Source: Nitrosomonas sp.
Lineage (GTDB): Bacteria; Pseudomonadota; Gammaproteobacteria; Burkholderiales; Nitrosomonadaceae
NCBI GenBank assembly: GCA_020852475.1
Contig: JADZAR010000119.1
Span: 1-64,000 of the forward strand
Direction of reading: 5' to 3'
Length of the DNA stretch: 64,000 nt
Part shown: in pieces, positions 41,449 through 52,033 of the stretch
Position numbering within the stretch: the first letter of the stretch is position 1
Layout of the letters: the number at the start of each line of letters is the position of its first letter
Notes under the pieces: generated by a model
Databases searched by the model: none
What the model saw: only the letters and a program-made list of their open reading frames with translations
What the model was told of the DNA's origin: nothing
Position numbers and translations under genes: made by a program

Positions 41449-44442
41449 TCATGGCGGTGCGATACTATAGCTAGATTTACTATGCGTCAACAGCCATTCC
41501 GCTGTCCATCTGACACTGGTCATATTCCCCGCCTTATCTTTTACATGCGCTTCAATTTCGGTGCGCAAATCAGTGATCCCATCTTTCAGCGCCAAGGTGA
41601 CGATGCCATGCGCATCAACCCGACGCGGAATATTCTGGCATTGCCGCTGCGGGCGGTAAATACACATGACCAGACTGTCGGGATCAATGCCGCTGCCGGC
41701 ATCCGCCGTACCGATGCGGAATCCGGTGATGCGATTATTGTCAACCATGGCCACCAGGTTCAATACCGGCTTTTGCGTATCTTTTAATTCCTGCGCGCCG
41801 CCCGGCACCCCGAGATCAATCCAGCGCGACAGGATGCCGAGCTCTTCCGGCGTGATGTCAGTCGGATGAGCACTGCCGAAATCGATATCGTTCGGATATT
41901 GATCATCGGTTCGATTATCCGTGCGCTGATTCGCCGCTTTCCAGTACAACAGACTGCCGCGGGAATTGAATGCTTTGATATACCTGGATAAATAAGGCCG
42001 ATTGAGCGCGTGACCATTGATGCCGGACACACGATATTCCGGCGGAGCGCAGGTCTGCGTATTATCCATGACTAGACACCACCACGTCGTGTTGGGTGCA
42101 GTATTCGCACCCTCGGTTCTATCCAGCGCAAGACCGGCGGCAGGCTGCTTGCCGCCATGACAGGAAATACAGCGCCGGTCAAAAATCGGTTTGACATCCC
42201 GCTTGAACTCAATTTGCATGCCATAGCCCGGCGCCATACGAGTATTTACATGATTGCCCGTTTTGCCGGCAAGCAGCGGAATCTGTCCCCGGCCTAGTTC
42301 GGGTATTGGATAATTTGCGTTTGCCGCATGGGATTGCGGGAATTTTATGCGCGTCGGTCTTGAATGCACATGGCAGCCACCACAGGTTTTTTCTTCACCC
42401 GGACGCAAATGTTGCCATGATTGATCGGTATTCAGCGTGCGTCCCTCGCAGTCTATGCCCTGCATGATGTAAGGCGTATTGGCCGGGAAACTGAGTAAAA
42501 AACTGGTATCCGGATAACCACTGGGATCCATGATGCGCTTGCCGTCAGCCGTATAATGCAACACCGGCACTTCGCCGAGTATCGCCACCCGCTCACCGGT
42601 GATGTTGGCGATCTGTTCATGAATATTGGGGCCGCGATTGGGATACGTTGCAATCATGCGTACACCGCACAGCTCATCGTCGTCATAATCAATCGTATCA
42701 GTGCCCTGCAGATTGAACGCATGGAAACTCTCAAAGACCGGCACGCCGCCGCGTGGTCTGGTTTCGCGATCGGTGATCGATGCAGCGCCCAGTAAACCAA
42801 ACGGCGTTCCGGCAGGCAGTTCCTGCCTGTCAACCCGCTTATCCGCCCGCGGAATGATCGCCGGTCTATCCATGCCGTAAATCGCTGAATAAGGCACGAC
42901 GGCTCTGGCCATGATTTCATGCCACTGCGGTGAATCGACGATCAGCTGCAAATCGGACGGATGACGGGAAGGTATTTTTGTGGCCAGATAGATGCCGCCA
43001 TCGCAACCGGGTATGTCCTTGTTCAAATGCGTCAGCAGATTCATGCCGGTTCCGGAACCAGCGCCATGAACCAGTGGCGGTGACGGCAATCCCATTTTTT
43101 TAAAAATATCGTCATTCATGACAATGCTGCACATGCCCTTGAACCAGGTCAACATTAATTGATTGCCAGGCAAAGCACCAGGATGACTCAGTTTCCCGGT
43201 AAACAGCATCGGATCCGCATAACCCGGCGCATACAACACCGGTGGTTCCATCGGTGCGGCGATCTTATCGCTGTTTTGCGCCCATGGCGCGACATTGATG
43301 ACATGATTCGGCACATACATGTCGGCCGGGTGAGCGACTTTATGCGGATCCTTGCCTTCAATGCCTTCCGGCTCGGGAGTCACGCAAATAATAGCACCCG
43401 CGCCGTTGTTGTTGCCGCGGTAATAATCGGAAAAACACACCTGTCCGTTGGAGAGCTGCGCCATAAAATGCGCGGCATTATGATCTTCACCGTAATAACT
43501 GGGAGAATGGTCGCCACTGTGCTGACCAAACAGTGGAAAATTGCCGGCGCCGTCAGGCGCCTGAATATAGATATGAAAAAGATTGTCTATCGTGGTAAAC
43601 CTGCCGGGCGTACCATTGGAATGCCTGAACGGCAATCCGCCAAAAATCTGCCAGCTGGAATAGGCGACGCGCCCATCCATCAGCATAATTGGATGCTGTT
43701 CCTGAGAAAGCGAGTGATGGCTGGACAATTCAAGGTTCGTCCAGTCCGTGTTAATTGCGTAGATACGCGTACCCAGACGATTACTGTTGGTTCTGAATAC
43801 CATGGTCGACAGATTCTGATCGCGCGTCGACGTAAATGCCAGTCGGTCATGATCAATATACGTCGGACCGCTGTCAAAAATACCTTGTTGAAAAGGCATT
43901 GAACGGGTTTTACCGGACTCAACGTCATAAATATGCAGGTGCGCCCCGCTTGCATTCAGGCGCTTGCTCGGCAGCGTGTACCATCCCAGATTTCCGGGCG
44001 CAGCGTCAGGATGCAGTACCTGGCTGTGAAAATTGGCTTTAACATTTTCCAATGTACCGCGAGAAACTGAAAAGGCAATTTCCTTGCCGTCAAACGAAAC
44101 CTGGGGATCAAGCGCGGCACAGGCATTTTGTTGTGATGATTTGGCCGAGCAGTGATAAATAACCTGCTCGTTGCCATCAGGCTGCCGCAAGACCAGATCA
44201 CATGGCGCGGAAAATCCGGAAAAGAAATTGGTCACATCCGGCAGCACATCGTATACATCCAGTCCCTGCAATGTGCGTGTCATTTCCTGCTTGACGCCAT
44301 TCACTGTCACCGTTCCGGTGAGATCATACGTGCCGGTAGCCCGCTCGCAGCGGGAATAAACAATCGGCACTGCAGCAAATGCATAAGCTATATTCAACAG
44401 GCAACACAGCGACAGTAACATCATCAGGCAATATTTTTTCAT
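41449..44442 (-). CDS. HzsA-related di-heme c-type protein (beta-propeller/PD40-like plus C-terminal cytochrome region)
   Basis: 997 aa with signal peptide; two heme motifs CGGCH (42370-42384) and CISCH (42157-42171); PQVSFDGKEIAFS and YIDHDRLAFTSTR propeller-like repeats. Confidence 0.8.
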   Translation of the reverse strand: MKKYCLMMLLSLCCLLNIAYAFAAVPIVYSRCERATGTYDLTGTVTVNGVKQEMTRTLQGLDVYDVLPDVTNFFSGFSAPCDLVLRQPDGNEQVIYHCSAKSSQQNACAALDPQVSFDGKEIAFSVSRGTLENVKANFHSQVLHPDAAPGNLGWYTLPSKRLNASGAHLHIYDVESGKTRSMPFQQGIFDSGPTYIDHDRLAFTSTRDQNLSTMVFRTNSNRLGTRIYAINTDWTNLELSSHHSLSQEQHPIMLMDGRVAYSSWQIFGGLPFRHSNGTPGRFTTIDNLFHIYIQAPDGAGNFPLFGQHSGDHSPSYYGEDHNAAHFMAQLSNGQVCFSDYYRGNNNGAGAIICVTPEPEGIEGKDPHKVAHPADMYVPNHVINVAPWAQNSDKIAAPMEPPVLYAPGYADPMLFTGKLSHPGALPGNQLMLTWFKGMCSIVMNDDIFKKMGLPSPPLVHGAGSGTGMNLLTHLNKDIPGCDGGIYLATKIPSRHPSDLQLIVDSPQWHEIMARAVVPYSAIYGMDRPAIIPRADKRVDRQELPAGTPFGLLGAASITDRETRPRGGVPVFESFHAFNLQGTDTIDYDDDELCGVRMIATYPNRGPNIHEQIANITGERVAILGEVPVLHYTADGKRIMDPSGYPDTSFLLSFPANTPYIMQGIDCEGRTLNTDQSWQHLRPGEEKTCGGCHVHSRPTRIKFPQSHAANANYPIPELGRGQIPLLAGKTGNHVNTRMAPGYGMQIEFKRDVKPIFDRRCISCHGGKQPAAGLALDRTEGANTAPNTTWWCLVMDNTQTCAPPEYRVSGINGHALNRPYLSRYIKAFNSRGSLLYWKAANQRTDNRTDDQYPNDIDFGSAHPTDITPEELGILSRWIDLGVPGGAQELKDTQKPVLNLVAMVDNNRITGFRIGTADAGSGIDPDSLVMCIYRPQRQCQNIPRRVDAHGIVTLALKDGITDLRTEIEAHVKDKAGNMTSVRWTAEWLLTHSKSSYSIAPP

Positions 44443-44674
44443 CGCAAGCTCCCCTCTTCAGCCGACCTCACTTCAGTTCGAGATATCTTTCATTATACCG
44501 CCCGGCATTTCGGATTCCGCCCGTTTTTTTAAAAACGAATGAGTGATCGGCATACCCATCGTACACGCCACACGATAAAATGCATATTTCATACGATAAA
44601 GAAACAGCCCCTTTAAATAACCGGCAACCCGCTCAACGTGGTTGGTGAATATAATTTTTAACAAGGAATTTTGG

Positions 44675-45781
44675 ATGAAAACACGAGCAGCTGTAGCCTG
44701 GCAAGCAGGACAACCTCTGACTATCGAGAACATCGACCTGGAAGGTCCGCAAGCGGGCGAAGTCCTTGTCGAAATCAAAGCCACCGGCATTTGCCACACC
44801 GATTATTACACGCTGTCCGGCGCCGATCCGGAAGGCCTGTTTCCCGCCGTACTCGGGCATGAAGGCGCGGGTGTTGTCGTTGAAGTCGGCAAAGATGTCA
44901 AGTCGCTCAAAGCGGGTGATCACGTCATCCCGCTATACACACCGGAATGCCGTGAATGCAAATTCTGCCTGTCGCAAAAAACCAATCTATGCCAGGCAAT
45001 CCGCACAACACAAGGCAAAGGTTTAATGCCGGACGCCACATCGCGATTTTCGCTGGACGGCAAGCCGCTGTTTCATTACATGGGCACATCCACATTTTCG
45101 AATTACACGGTCGTACCGGAAATCGCACTCGCCAAGATCCGCTCCGATGCACCGTTTGACAAAGTCTGTTATATCGGTTGCGGCGTTACGACCGGCATCG
45201 GCGCAGTACTGTTCACCGCAAAAGTCGAGGCAGGCAGCAATATCGCCGTTTTCGGCCTGGGCGGCATCGGGCTGAACGTCATTCAAGGCGCCAGAATGGT
45301 TGGCGCCGACAAAATCATCGGTATCGACATCAATCCGCAACGCGAAGCCATGGCGCGCGATTTCGGTATGACGCATTTTTTGAATCCGAACGATACGCCG
45401 GACATCGTTGACGCGATTATTCAGCTCACCGGTGGCGGCGCCGACTATAGTTTTGAATGCATCGGCAACACCAAAGTGATGCGGCAAGCGCTGGAATGCT
45501 GCCACAAAGGATGGGGGCGCAGTATCATTATCGGCGTGGCCGAGGCTGGCGCAGAAATCAGCACCAGACCGTTTCAGCTGGTTACCGGACGCAAGTGGGA
45601 AGGTTCCGCATTCGGCGGCGCGCGTGGCCGTACGGATGTTCCAAAAATCGTTGACTGGTATATGGAAGGTAAAATCAATATCGATTCACTGATCACCCAC
45701 ACGTTGAAACTTGACGAGATCAACGAAGGATTCCGGTTGATGAAAGCCGGTGAATCCATCCGATCAGTGGTGGTTTACTGA
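44675..45781 (+). CDS. adhC: S-(hydroxymethyl)glutathione dehydrogenase / class III alcohol dehydrogenase
   Basis: [68 protein letters not shown]; start at ATG 44675. Confidence 0.97.
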   Translation: MKTRAAVAWQAGQPLTIENIDLEGPQAGEVLVEIKATGICHTDYYTLSGADPEGLFPAVLGHEGAGVVVEVGKDVKSLKAGDHVIPLYTPECRECKFCLSQKTNLCQAIRTTQGKGLMPDATSRFSLDGKPLFHYMGTSTFSNYTVVPEIALAKIRSDAPFDKVCYIGCGVTTGIGAVLFTAKVEAGSNIAVFGLGGIGLNVIQGARMVGADKIIGIDINPQREAMARDFGMTHFLNPNDTPDIVDAIIQLTGGGADYSFECIGNTKVMRQALECCHKGWGRSIIIGVAEAGAEISTRPFQLVTGRKWEGSAFGGARGRTDVPKIVDWYMEGKINIDSLITHTLKLDEINEGFRLMKAGESIRSVVVY

Positions 45782-46638
45782 TGGAACGGCATCTGGAAAT
45801 CCGCAGTCAGCATGGCTGTTTTGGCGGCACACAAGGTTTTTATCAGCATGATTCATCAATCATCGGACTGCCGATGCGGTTTTCGGTTTATCAGCCGCCA
45901 CAGGCACAACAGGAAGCTGTTCCAGTTGTGTTTTTTCTCGCGGGACTGACCTGTACGGAAGAAACCTTCATGATCAAAGCCGGCGCGCAACGTTATGCAG
46001 CGGAATACGGCCTGATGCTGGTCACCCTGGATACCAGTCCGCGCGATACGGGAATTCCGGGTGAAACAGATGACTGGGATTTTGGCGCTGGCGCAGGTTT
46101 CTACCTGGACGCGATTGAACAGCCCTGGTCTGTCCGCTATCTGATGGAAAGCTATATTACGCAAGAACTATACGACATTATTATCCACCAGTTTCCCGCG
46201 GACAAAAACAGAATCGGCATCAGCGGTCACTCGATGGGCGGACATGGCGCATTGACACTGGCGCTGCGACACCCCAACCAATTCCAGTCGGCCTCCGCTT
46301 TTGCACCGATTTGCGCCCCCATGCATTGTCCCTGGGGGCAGAAAGCATTCCGGTTTTATCTGGGCGAGAATCAGGCATACTGGCGCAATCATGATGCCAC
46401 CGCACTGATTGAAGCGGGTCATCAGATATCGTCAGCCATCCTGATTGATCAGGGATTGAACGATCCATTCCTGTCCGAACAGCTGCACCCCAAGCGGCTG
46501 GAGGAGGTCTGCGAGAAAACCGGACAGCAACTGACGTTGCGCTATCATCCCGGTTATGATCACAGTTATTATTTCATCAGCACATTCATCGGCGATCACT
46601 TGAGACACCACCGCGACAGGCTTGATGGAACGTTATAA
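45781..46638 (+). CDS. fghA: S-formylglutathione hydrolase
   Basis: VVFFLAGLTCTEETFMIKAGAQRYAAEYGL; GISGHSMGGHGALTLAL. Confidence 0.97.
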   Translation: MERHLEIRSQHGCFGGTQGFYQHDSSIIGLPMRFSVYQPPQAQQEAVPVVFFLAGLTCTEETFMIKAGAQRYAAEYGLMLVTLDTSPRDTGIPGETDDWDFGAGAGFYLDAIEQPWSVRYLMESYITQELYDIIIHQFPADKNRIGISGHSMGGHGALTLALRHPNQFQSASAFAPICAPMHCPWGQKAFRFYLGENQAYWRNHDATALIEAGHQISSAILIDQGLNDPFLSEQLHPKRLEEVCEKTGQQLTLRYHPGYDHSYYFISTFIGDHLRHHRDRLDGTL

Positions 46639-47832
46639 CGCCTCAAATATGCCCGCCGCGCCCATGCCGCTGCCAATACACATGGTCACCATGCCGTATT
46701 TCTTATTGTGGCGGCGCAGGCCATGCATCAGTGTCGCCACACGTATCGAACCCGTCGCGCCGAGCGGATGACCCAACGCAATCGCGCCGCCCAGCAGATT
46801 GACTTTCTCACGATCCAGATCCAGATCATGGATCACCGCAAGGCTTTGCGCGGCAAAGGCTTCGTTCAATTCGATCCAGTCCAGATCATCCTGCCGGATA
46901 CCCGTCTGCGCCAATACCTTCGGAATAGCCTTAATCGGTCCAACCCCCATGATTTCGGGTGGAACACCCGCCACCGAGAAACCGACAAAACGCCCCAGTG
47001 GCGCAAGATTGAAACGTTTCATCGCGGCTTCGCTCATTAACATCACCGCGCCTGCCCCATCCGACATCTGTGAACTGTTGCCCGCTGTCACAGAACCCTG
47101 CGCGGCAAACACCGGGCGCAATCTGGCCAGCACTTCCGGACTGGTATCCGCACGCGGCCCTTCGTCGGTATCCTTGACGGAAATTTTTTCCTGTATCTGA
47201 TGCGTCACCAGATCCGGGTATTTCTCATCGATGGTATAAGGGGCAATCTCCTCGGCAAACTCGCCATTCACAATTGCTTTCAAAGCACGCTGATGACTGG
47301 TATACGCAAATTCATCCTGTGCTTCCCGGCTCACTTTCCATTGCTCGGCCACTTTTTCTGCTGTCATGCCCATACCATATGCAATGGCTACATTCTCGTC
47401 ATGTTTGAACATTTCCGGATTCATGGATACCTTGTTGCCCATCATCGGCACCATGCTCATGCTTTCGGTACCACCGGCAATCATGACATCCGCTTCTCCC
47501 AGACGAATGCGGTCGGCGGCGATCGCGACCGACTGCAAGCCTGACGCGCAGAACCGGTTAATGGTCATACCCGGCACGCTGTTCGGCAAACCGGCCAGCA
47601 ATAATGCAACGCGTGCAACATTGATACCTTGTTCGGCTTCCGGCATCGCGCAGCCGATCACCACATCATCAATTGCCGCGGGATCAAGTCCGTCACATTG
47701 CTTCATGACGGCTTTTATGACATGCACCAGCATGTCGTCGGGACGGACATGCTTGAACATACCGCGCGGCGCCTTGCCGACCGGTGTACGTACTGTGGCG
47801 ACGATATAGGCATCCTGGGTTTGCTTGGCCAT
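46633..47832 (-). CDS. Acetyl-CoA C-acyltransferase (thiolase)
   Basis: NRFCASGLQSVAIAADRI (active-site Cys), GGAIALGHPLGATGS. Confidence 0.95.
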   Translation of the reverse strand: MAKQTQDAYIVATVRTPVGKAPRGMFKHVRPDDMLVHVIKAVMKQCDGLDPAAIDDVVIGCAMPEAEQGINVARVALLLAGLPNSVPGMTINRFCASGLQSVAIAADRIRLGEADVMIAGGTESMSMVPMMGNKVSMNPEMFKHDENVAIAYGMGMTAEKVAEQWKVSREAQDEFAYTSHQRALKAIVNGEFAEEIAPYTIDEKYPDLVTHQIQEKISVKDTDEGPRADTSPEVLARLRPVFAAQGSVTAGNSSQMSDGAGAVMLMSEAAMKRFNLAPLGRFVGFSVAGVPPEIMGVGPIKAIPKVLAQTGIRQDDLDWIELNEAFAAQSLAVIHDLDLDREKVNLLGGAIALGHPLGATGSIRVATLMHGLRRHNKKYGMVTMCIGSGMGAAGIFEAL

Positions 47833-47899
47833 TTAAAATTCTCCTTTCTGGGTAGTCTGTACTGAATTTCCCGCACTGTGCTGATAGTGTCGCACCATA

Positions 47900-50443
47900 T
47901 TAATTTCTCAGTGGTTTTCCTGTTTTCAAGGTATGTTCGATGCGCGCTTGCGTCTTCTCGGTCGCCAGCAGCTCCATGAATGCGGCGCGCTCAAGTTCGA
48001 GAAACCAGTCTTCGTCCACCAGACTGCCTGGTGTTAAGTCACCGCCGCACATGACATAAGCAATTTTCTCACCGATCAGACTGTCATGTTCCGAGATAAA
48101 TTCACCTTCACACATGTTCACCAGCATACTTTTTATCGTTGCGATGCCGGTACTGCCTGCGACAGGGATGGCGCTTGAGCGTAATGGCGGACGATAACCG
48201 GCCTCGGCGAGGGCCAGCGCCTGCAGCTTCGCCACATGCAACAGCTCGAAACGGTTCATGATGATCGTATCCGAAGGCCGCAAAAAACCGAGCTCCCTGC
48301 CCTGCTCCGCACTTTTTGCCAGTTCGGCCATTGCGACGGTCTGATAATATTTCTTCAACCAGGGAAACGGGTCGTTATCAAGCGCCTGCTGCGCCGATCT
48401 GAGTGCAAACTCCTTGCAGCCGCCGCCCGCCGGCAAAAGACCGACGCCAGCCTCAACCAGACCGATATAGGCCTCCATCGTCGCCACCGCGCGGTCACAG
48501 TGCATCACAAACTCGCAACCACCGCCAAGCGCCAATCCATCCACAGCGGCAACGGTCGGAATCATGGAATACCGCAACGCCTGGGAAGTCTGCTGGAATT
48601 GATGAATCATCGCCTCCACTTCCGCCAGCTTTCCGGCCATGAGTTTATCGGCCAGATCCAGTTCTCTGGCGGCTTTGAGCACGGCTGTCTGCGCAGATTT
48701 CTTGAATTGCCTGAAAAATTTCTCAAATGCGGTTGGCTTGGGCGGCGGTGTCAGCGGTGCGCCGTCTTCTCTCTGTGGCGGTTTAGGCCGCTCGGTAGCC
48801 TGTTTCAAATTGGCGCCAGCGGAAAAAGGCGGTTCAGTTTGCCAGATAACCATTGCCTGCCAGTGTTTTTCGGCCTCCCTGATCGCTTCATTCACGCCAT
48901 TGAGCACATCCTTGCCGATGGTATGCATTTTGCTCTTAAAACTGAGAATCGCTATCCGGTCGCCGGTATGCCACATTCTGACCGCATCGGTTTCGAGAAT
49001 CGTTTCGCCATGAACACTGTCTTCACCCACCAGGCGATCCGGAAACAGTTGCCGCTGATACACAGGTAATGACGATCGCCGATGCAGGGTTTTCGATGCC
49101 GGTGCGTATGAACCTTGCAGTGTATGCACGGCCTGCATGTCACGCTCGGCGATTTCCATCACCCAATCCGGCAATGGACTATCCCGCATGCTTTTACCAG
49201 CTGCAATATCTTCGTTAATCCAGGCAGCAACCTGTTTCCAGCCTGCTTTCTGCCAGATTTCAAAAGGCCCGTTTTCCCAGCCGAAACCCCAGCGTATCGC
49301 CAGATCGACATCACGCGCATTATCGGCGATGGACTCCAGCTGAACCGCACAATAATGAAACAAGTCGCGATGGATCGACCAGAGGAATTGCGCCTGCGGA
49401 TGCGCGTGGTTGCGCAAAAATGCCAGTTTCTCAGAAGGCCGGCTGAATTTGAGCTGATGCTTGATATCTTCGTTCACTTCACCCCTGGAAACGCGGTACG
49501 CATTGGATTTCCGGTCGAACACCTGAATTTCACCGCCAACTTTCTGATAGACGCCGCGCTTGGTTTTCTGCCCCAAGGCACCATCATCAATCAAGCGCTG
49601 CAGCCAATCCGGCGCAGCAAAGAAAGCATGCCAGTCATCGTCGGGCAACGTATCCCGCATGGTATGAATGACATGCGCCAGCGTATCCAGTCCAACCACG
49701 TCAGCGGTTCTGAACGTGGCGCTTTTGGGACGGCCAATCAATGCGCCGGTTAATGCATCGACTTCATCGAACTCAAGACCAAACGCCTGACCATGATGCA
49801 TGGTCGCCAGCAGTGAAAACACACCGATTCGATTGGCGATAAAATTGGGCGTATCCTTTGCCCGAATGACACCTTTACCGAGACTGGTCACCAGAAACGC
49901 TTCCAGATGATCGAGCATTTCCGCATCGCTCCGCGCGCACGGAATCAGTTCGACCAGATGCATGTACCGGGGCGGATTAAAAAAATGAATACCGCAGAAG
50001 CGGTGACGTAACGTTTCGGGAAAAGCCTGCGCAAGATTGTTGATCGACAATCCGGATGTATTACTGGCAAAAATGGTCTGTTCACCAAGAAACGGAGCAA
50101 CCTTTTCATACAACGCCCGTTTCAGATCCATACGTTCAGCGATGGCCTCGATCACCACATCGCATTCCTTAAGCTTTTCCAGATGCTGGTCGTAGTTTGC
50201 CGGTTGAATAAAAGCCGCTTTGGCTTTTACTGACAATGGCGAGGGTTCGAGCTTCTTCAGTTTTTCAATAGCCCTGGCTGCATTGGCGTTAACATCTTCC
50301 CCATCCGCCGGCAATTCAAACAGCAAGGTTTCAATATTGGCATTCACCAAATGCGCGGCTATCTGCGCGCCCATCACTCCCGCACCTAACACTGCTACCC
50401 TGCGCACAATAAATTGAGCGTTATTCAATTCCGCCTCCTGCAT
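47900..50443 (-). CDS. 3-hydroxyacyl-CoA dehydrogenase / enoyl-CoA hydratase fusion
   Basis: VAVLGAGVMGAQIAAHLVNANIE; C-terminal crotonase region VAAVDGLALGGGCEFVMHCDRAVA. Confidence 0.95.
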   Translation of the reverse strand: MQEAELNNAQFIVRRVAVLGAGVMGAQIAAHLVNANIETLLFELPADGEDVNANAARAIEKLKKLEPSPLSVKAKAAFIQPANYDQHLEKLKECDVVIEAIAERMDLKRALYEKVAPFLGEQTIFASNTSGLSINNLAQAFPETLRHRFCGIHFFNPPRYMHLVELIPCARSDAEMLDHLEAFLVTSLGKGVIRAKDTPNFIANRIGVFSLLATMHHGQAFGLEFDEVDALTGALIGRPKSATFRTADVVGLDTLAHVIHTMRDTLPDDDWHAFFAAPDWLQRLIDDGALGQKTKRGVYQKVGGEIQVFDRKSNAYRVSRGEVNEDIKHQLKFSRPSEKLAFLRNHAHPQAQFLWSIHRDLFHYCAVQLESIADNARDVDLAIRWGFGWENGPFEIWQKAGWKQVAAWINEDIAAGKSMRDSPLPDWVMEIAERDMQAVHTLQGSYAPASKTLHRRSSLPVYQRQLFPDRLVGEDSVHGETILETDAVRMWHTGDRIAILSFKSKMHTIGKDVLNGVNEAIREAEKHWQAMVIWQTEPPFSAGANLKQATERPKPPQREDGAPLTPPPKPTAFEKFFRQFKKSAQTAVLKAARELDLADKLMAGKLAEVEAMIHQFQQTSQALRYSMIPTVAAVDGLALGGGCEFVMHCDRAVATMEAYIGLVEAGVGLLPAGGGCKEFALRSAQQALDNDPFPWLKKYYQTVAMAELAKSAEQGRELGFLRPSDTIIMNRFELLHVAKLQALALAEAGYRPPLRSSAIPVAGSTGIATIKSMLVNMCEGEFISEHDSLIGEKIAYVMCGGDLTPGSLVDEDWFLELERAAFMELLATEKTQARIEHTLKTGKPLRN

Positions 50444-50841
50444 GATTCGGTTATCTCGTCAGTCAGTCGCGCAACAGTTGCCTGAAAATCAACCTGAGTT
50501 TTCAGTGATATCACCTGAATCGCGCCAGTAGCTTACACGACTGATAGCTCCCATTTTTTACGATTTGTTACAGCAGTTTCCAATCTTTGCCAACAAATTG
50601 TGCTGAGTGTTGTTTTTTTACCAACACTGTTTATAAGCGTACAGATATCAAGCCAATAGCACAAGATTGTGCTTGAATATACCATGAAGGCCATTACACT
50701 TGTCAAAATGCTGATGCGGGCTGATTATGAGCGCGTTTTGAACAGCTTGGCCGAATTTATTTCCTGATCTTTTACCGATTATCAAATCGTGACTCCAAGG
50801 AATCCGGTTGTTCTGTTTATTTCATTGCATGTGCTTTTTAT

Positions 50842-51984
50842 ATGAAAAGAAAAAAAAATAATTTGCGTCGAAAGAAAAGTAACCTGGATCGTCAGTACAA
50901 AACAATAATTGCACACGCTTGGCAGAACGAGAATATTCTGCGCCGTTTTCAACAAATGGAACTCAGCCTGATGCAATGCGAATCTTTCGCATTGCTTACC
51001 CATGTGCTGCTCAATGAAAGCCCGGTACGATTTGAACTGGACCAGGTCACCCTTATTCTGCTCGATCCACGATACGAAATACGTCGCCTGCTACTTGCCA
51101 GTGAAGTCGATTGCCAGAAAGCTTTTCCAAATTTATTTTTTCTATGTCACGCACAGGAAGTCCTGCCCTTATTCAATGCAGCACAATTGCCCAAACTGGG
51201 GCCCTATGACGCAAATCTGCACGCAAAATACTTCAGGGTGCCACTGCATGCACAGAACGACGCAATTCTGAGTGTTGCCGCATTACCGTTAATTCAGGAA
51301 CAAGACCTGCTGGGGTGCCTGTTGTTTGGTGATACACATGCGGATCGCTTCACCCCGGATTCTGCAACCGACTTTCTGCAACATTTAGGCGCGGTCATTT
51401 CGATATGCATTGATATGGCGCTGCTACGGGACCAATTAAAATACAATAGCCTGAATGATGCTCTGACGGGGATCAATAACCGGCGTTTTTTTGAACAGCG
51501 TCTGCCGGAAGAAATCTCACGCTGCAAACGTATGGAAACACCGATAAGCTGCTTGTTTGTCGACGTTGATCATTTCAAGTATTTTAATGACACTTATGGA
51601 CACGCGACAGGCGATCTCATACTCAAGCAGGTTGCGGGCATCATCCGGAAGGAATTGCGCGCGACCGATGTCGTAGGCCGCTATGGCGGTGAAGAGTTCG
51701 TTGTTTTGCTACCCAACACGGATCACAGAAGAGCACTTGATATTGCCGAACGAATACGAAAATGCATTGAGAAACATTATTGTAAATATGAAGAACATAA
51801 GCTTCAGGTCACCGTTTCGATAGGCATCGCCGATTTTGACAGGCCTGCGGATGACAACAAAACCCTGGAAGAAATCGGTCAGGCGCTTGTTGTTGCCGCG
51901 GACAAAGCGCTGTATAAAGCGAAACAGGCGGGCCGGAATTGTGTTGCAGTAAACAGCGCATACCAAGTGAGCGCTACGGCCTAA
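50842..51984 (+). CDS. Diguanylate cyclase: GGDEF domain with N-terminal DUF484/GAF-like domain
   Basis: DALTGINNRRFFEQRLPEEI; RYGGEEFVVLLP; RATD five residues before GGEEF = RxxD I-site. Confidence 0.92.
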   Translation: MKRKKNNLRRKKSNLDRQYKTIIAHAWQNENILRRFQQMELSLMQCESFALLTHVLLNESPVRFELDQVTLILLDPRYEIRRLLLASEVDCQKAFPNLFFLCHAQEVLPLFNAAQLPKLGPYDANLHAKYFRVPLHAQNDAILSVAALPLIQEQDLLGCLLFGDTHADRFTPDSATDFLQHLGAVISICIDMALLRDQLKYNSLNDALTGINNRRFFEQRLPEEISRCKRMETPISCLFVDVDHFKYFNDTYGHATGDLILKQVAGIIRKELRATDVVGRYGGEEFVVLLPNTDHRRALDIAERIRKCIEKHYCKYEEHKLQVTVSIGIADFDRPADDNKTLEEIGQALVVAADKALYKAKQAGRNCVAVNSAYQVSATA

Positions 51985-52033
51985 GGCATTTGAAGAACTG
52001 TATTTCTGCAGCGTTGCATTTTTACCGTCCCTG

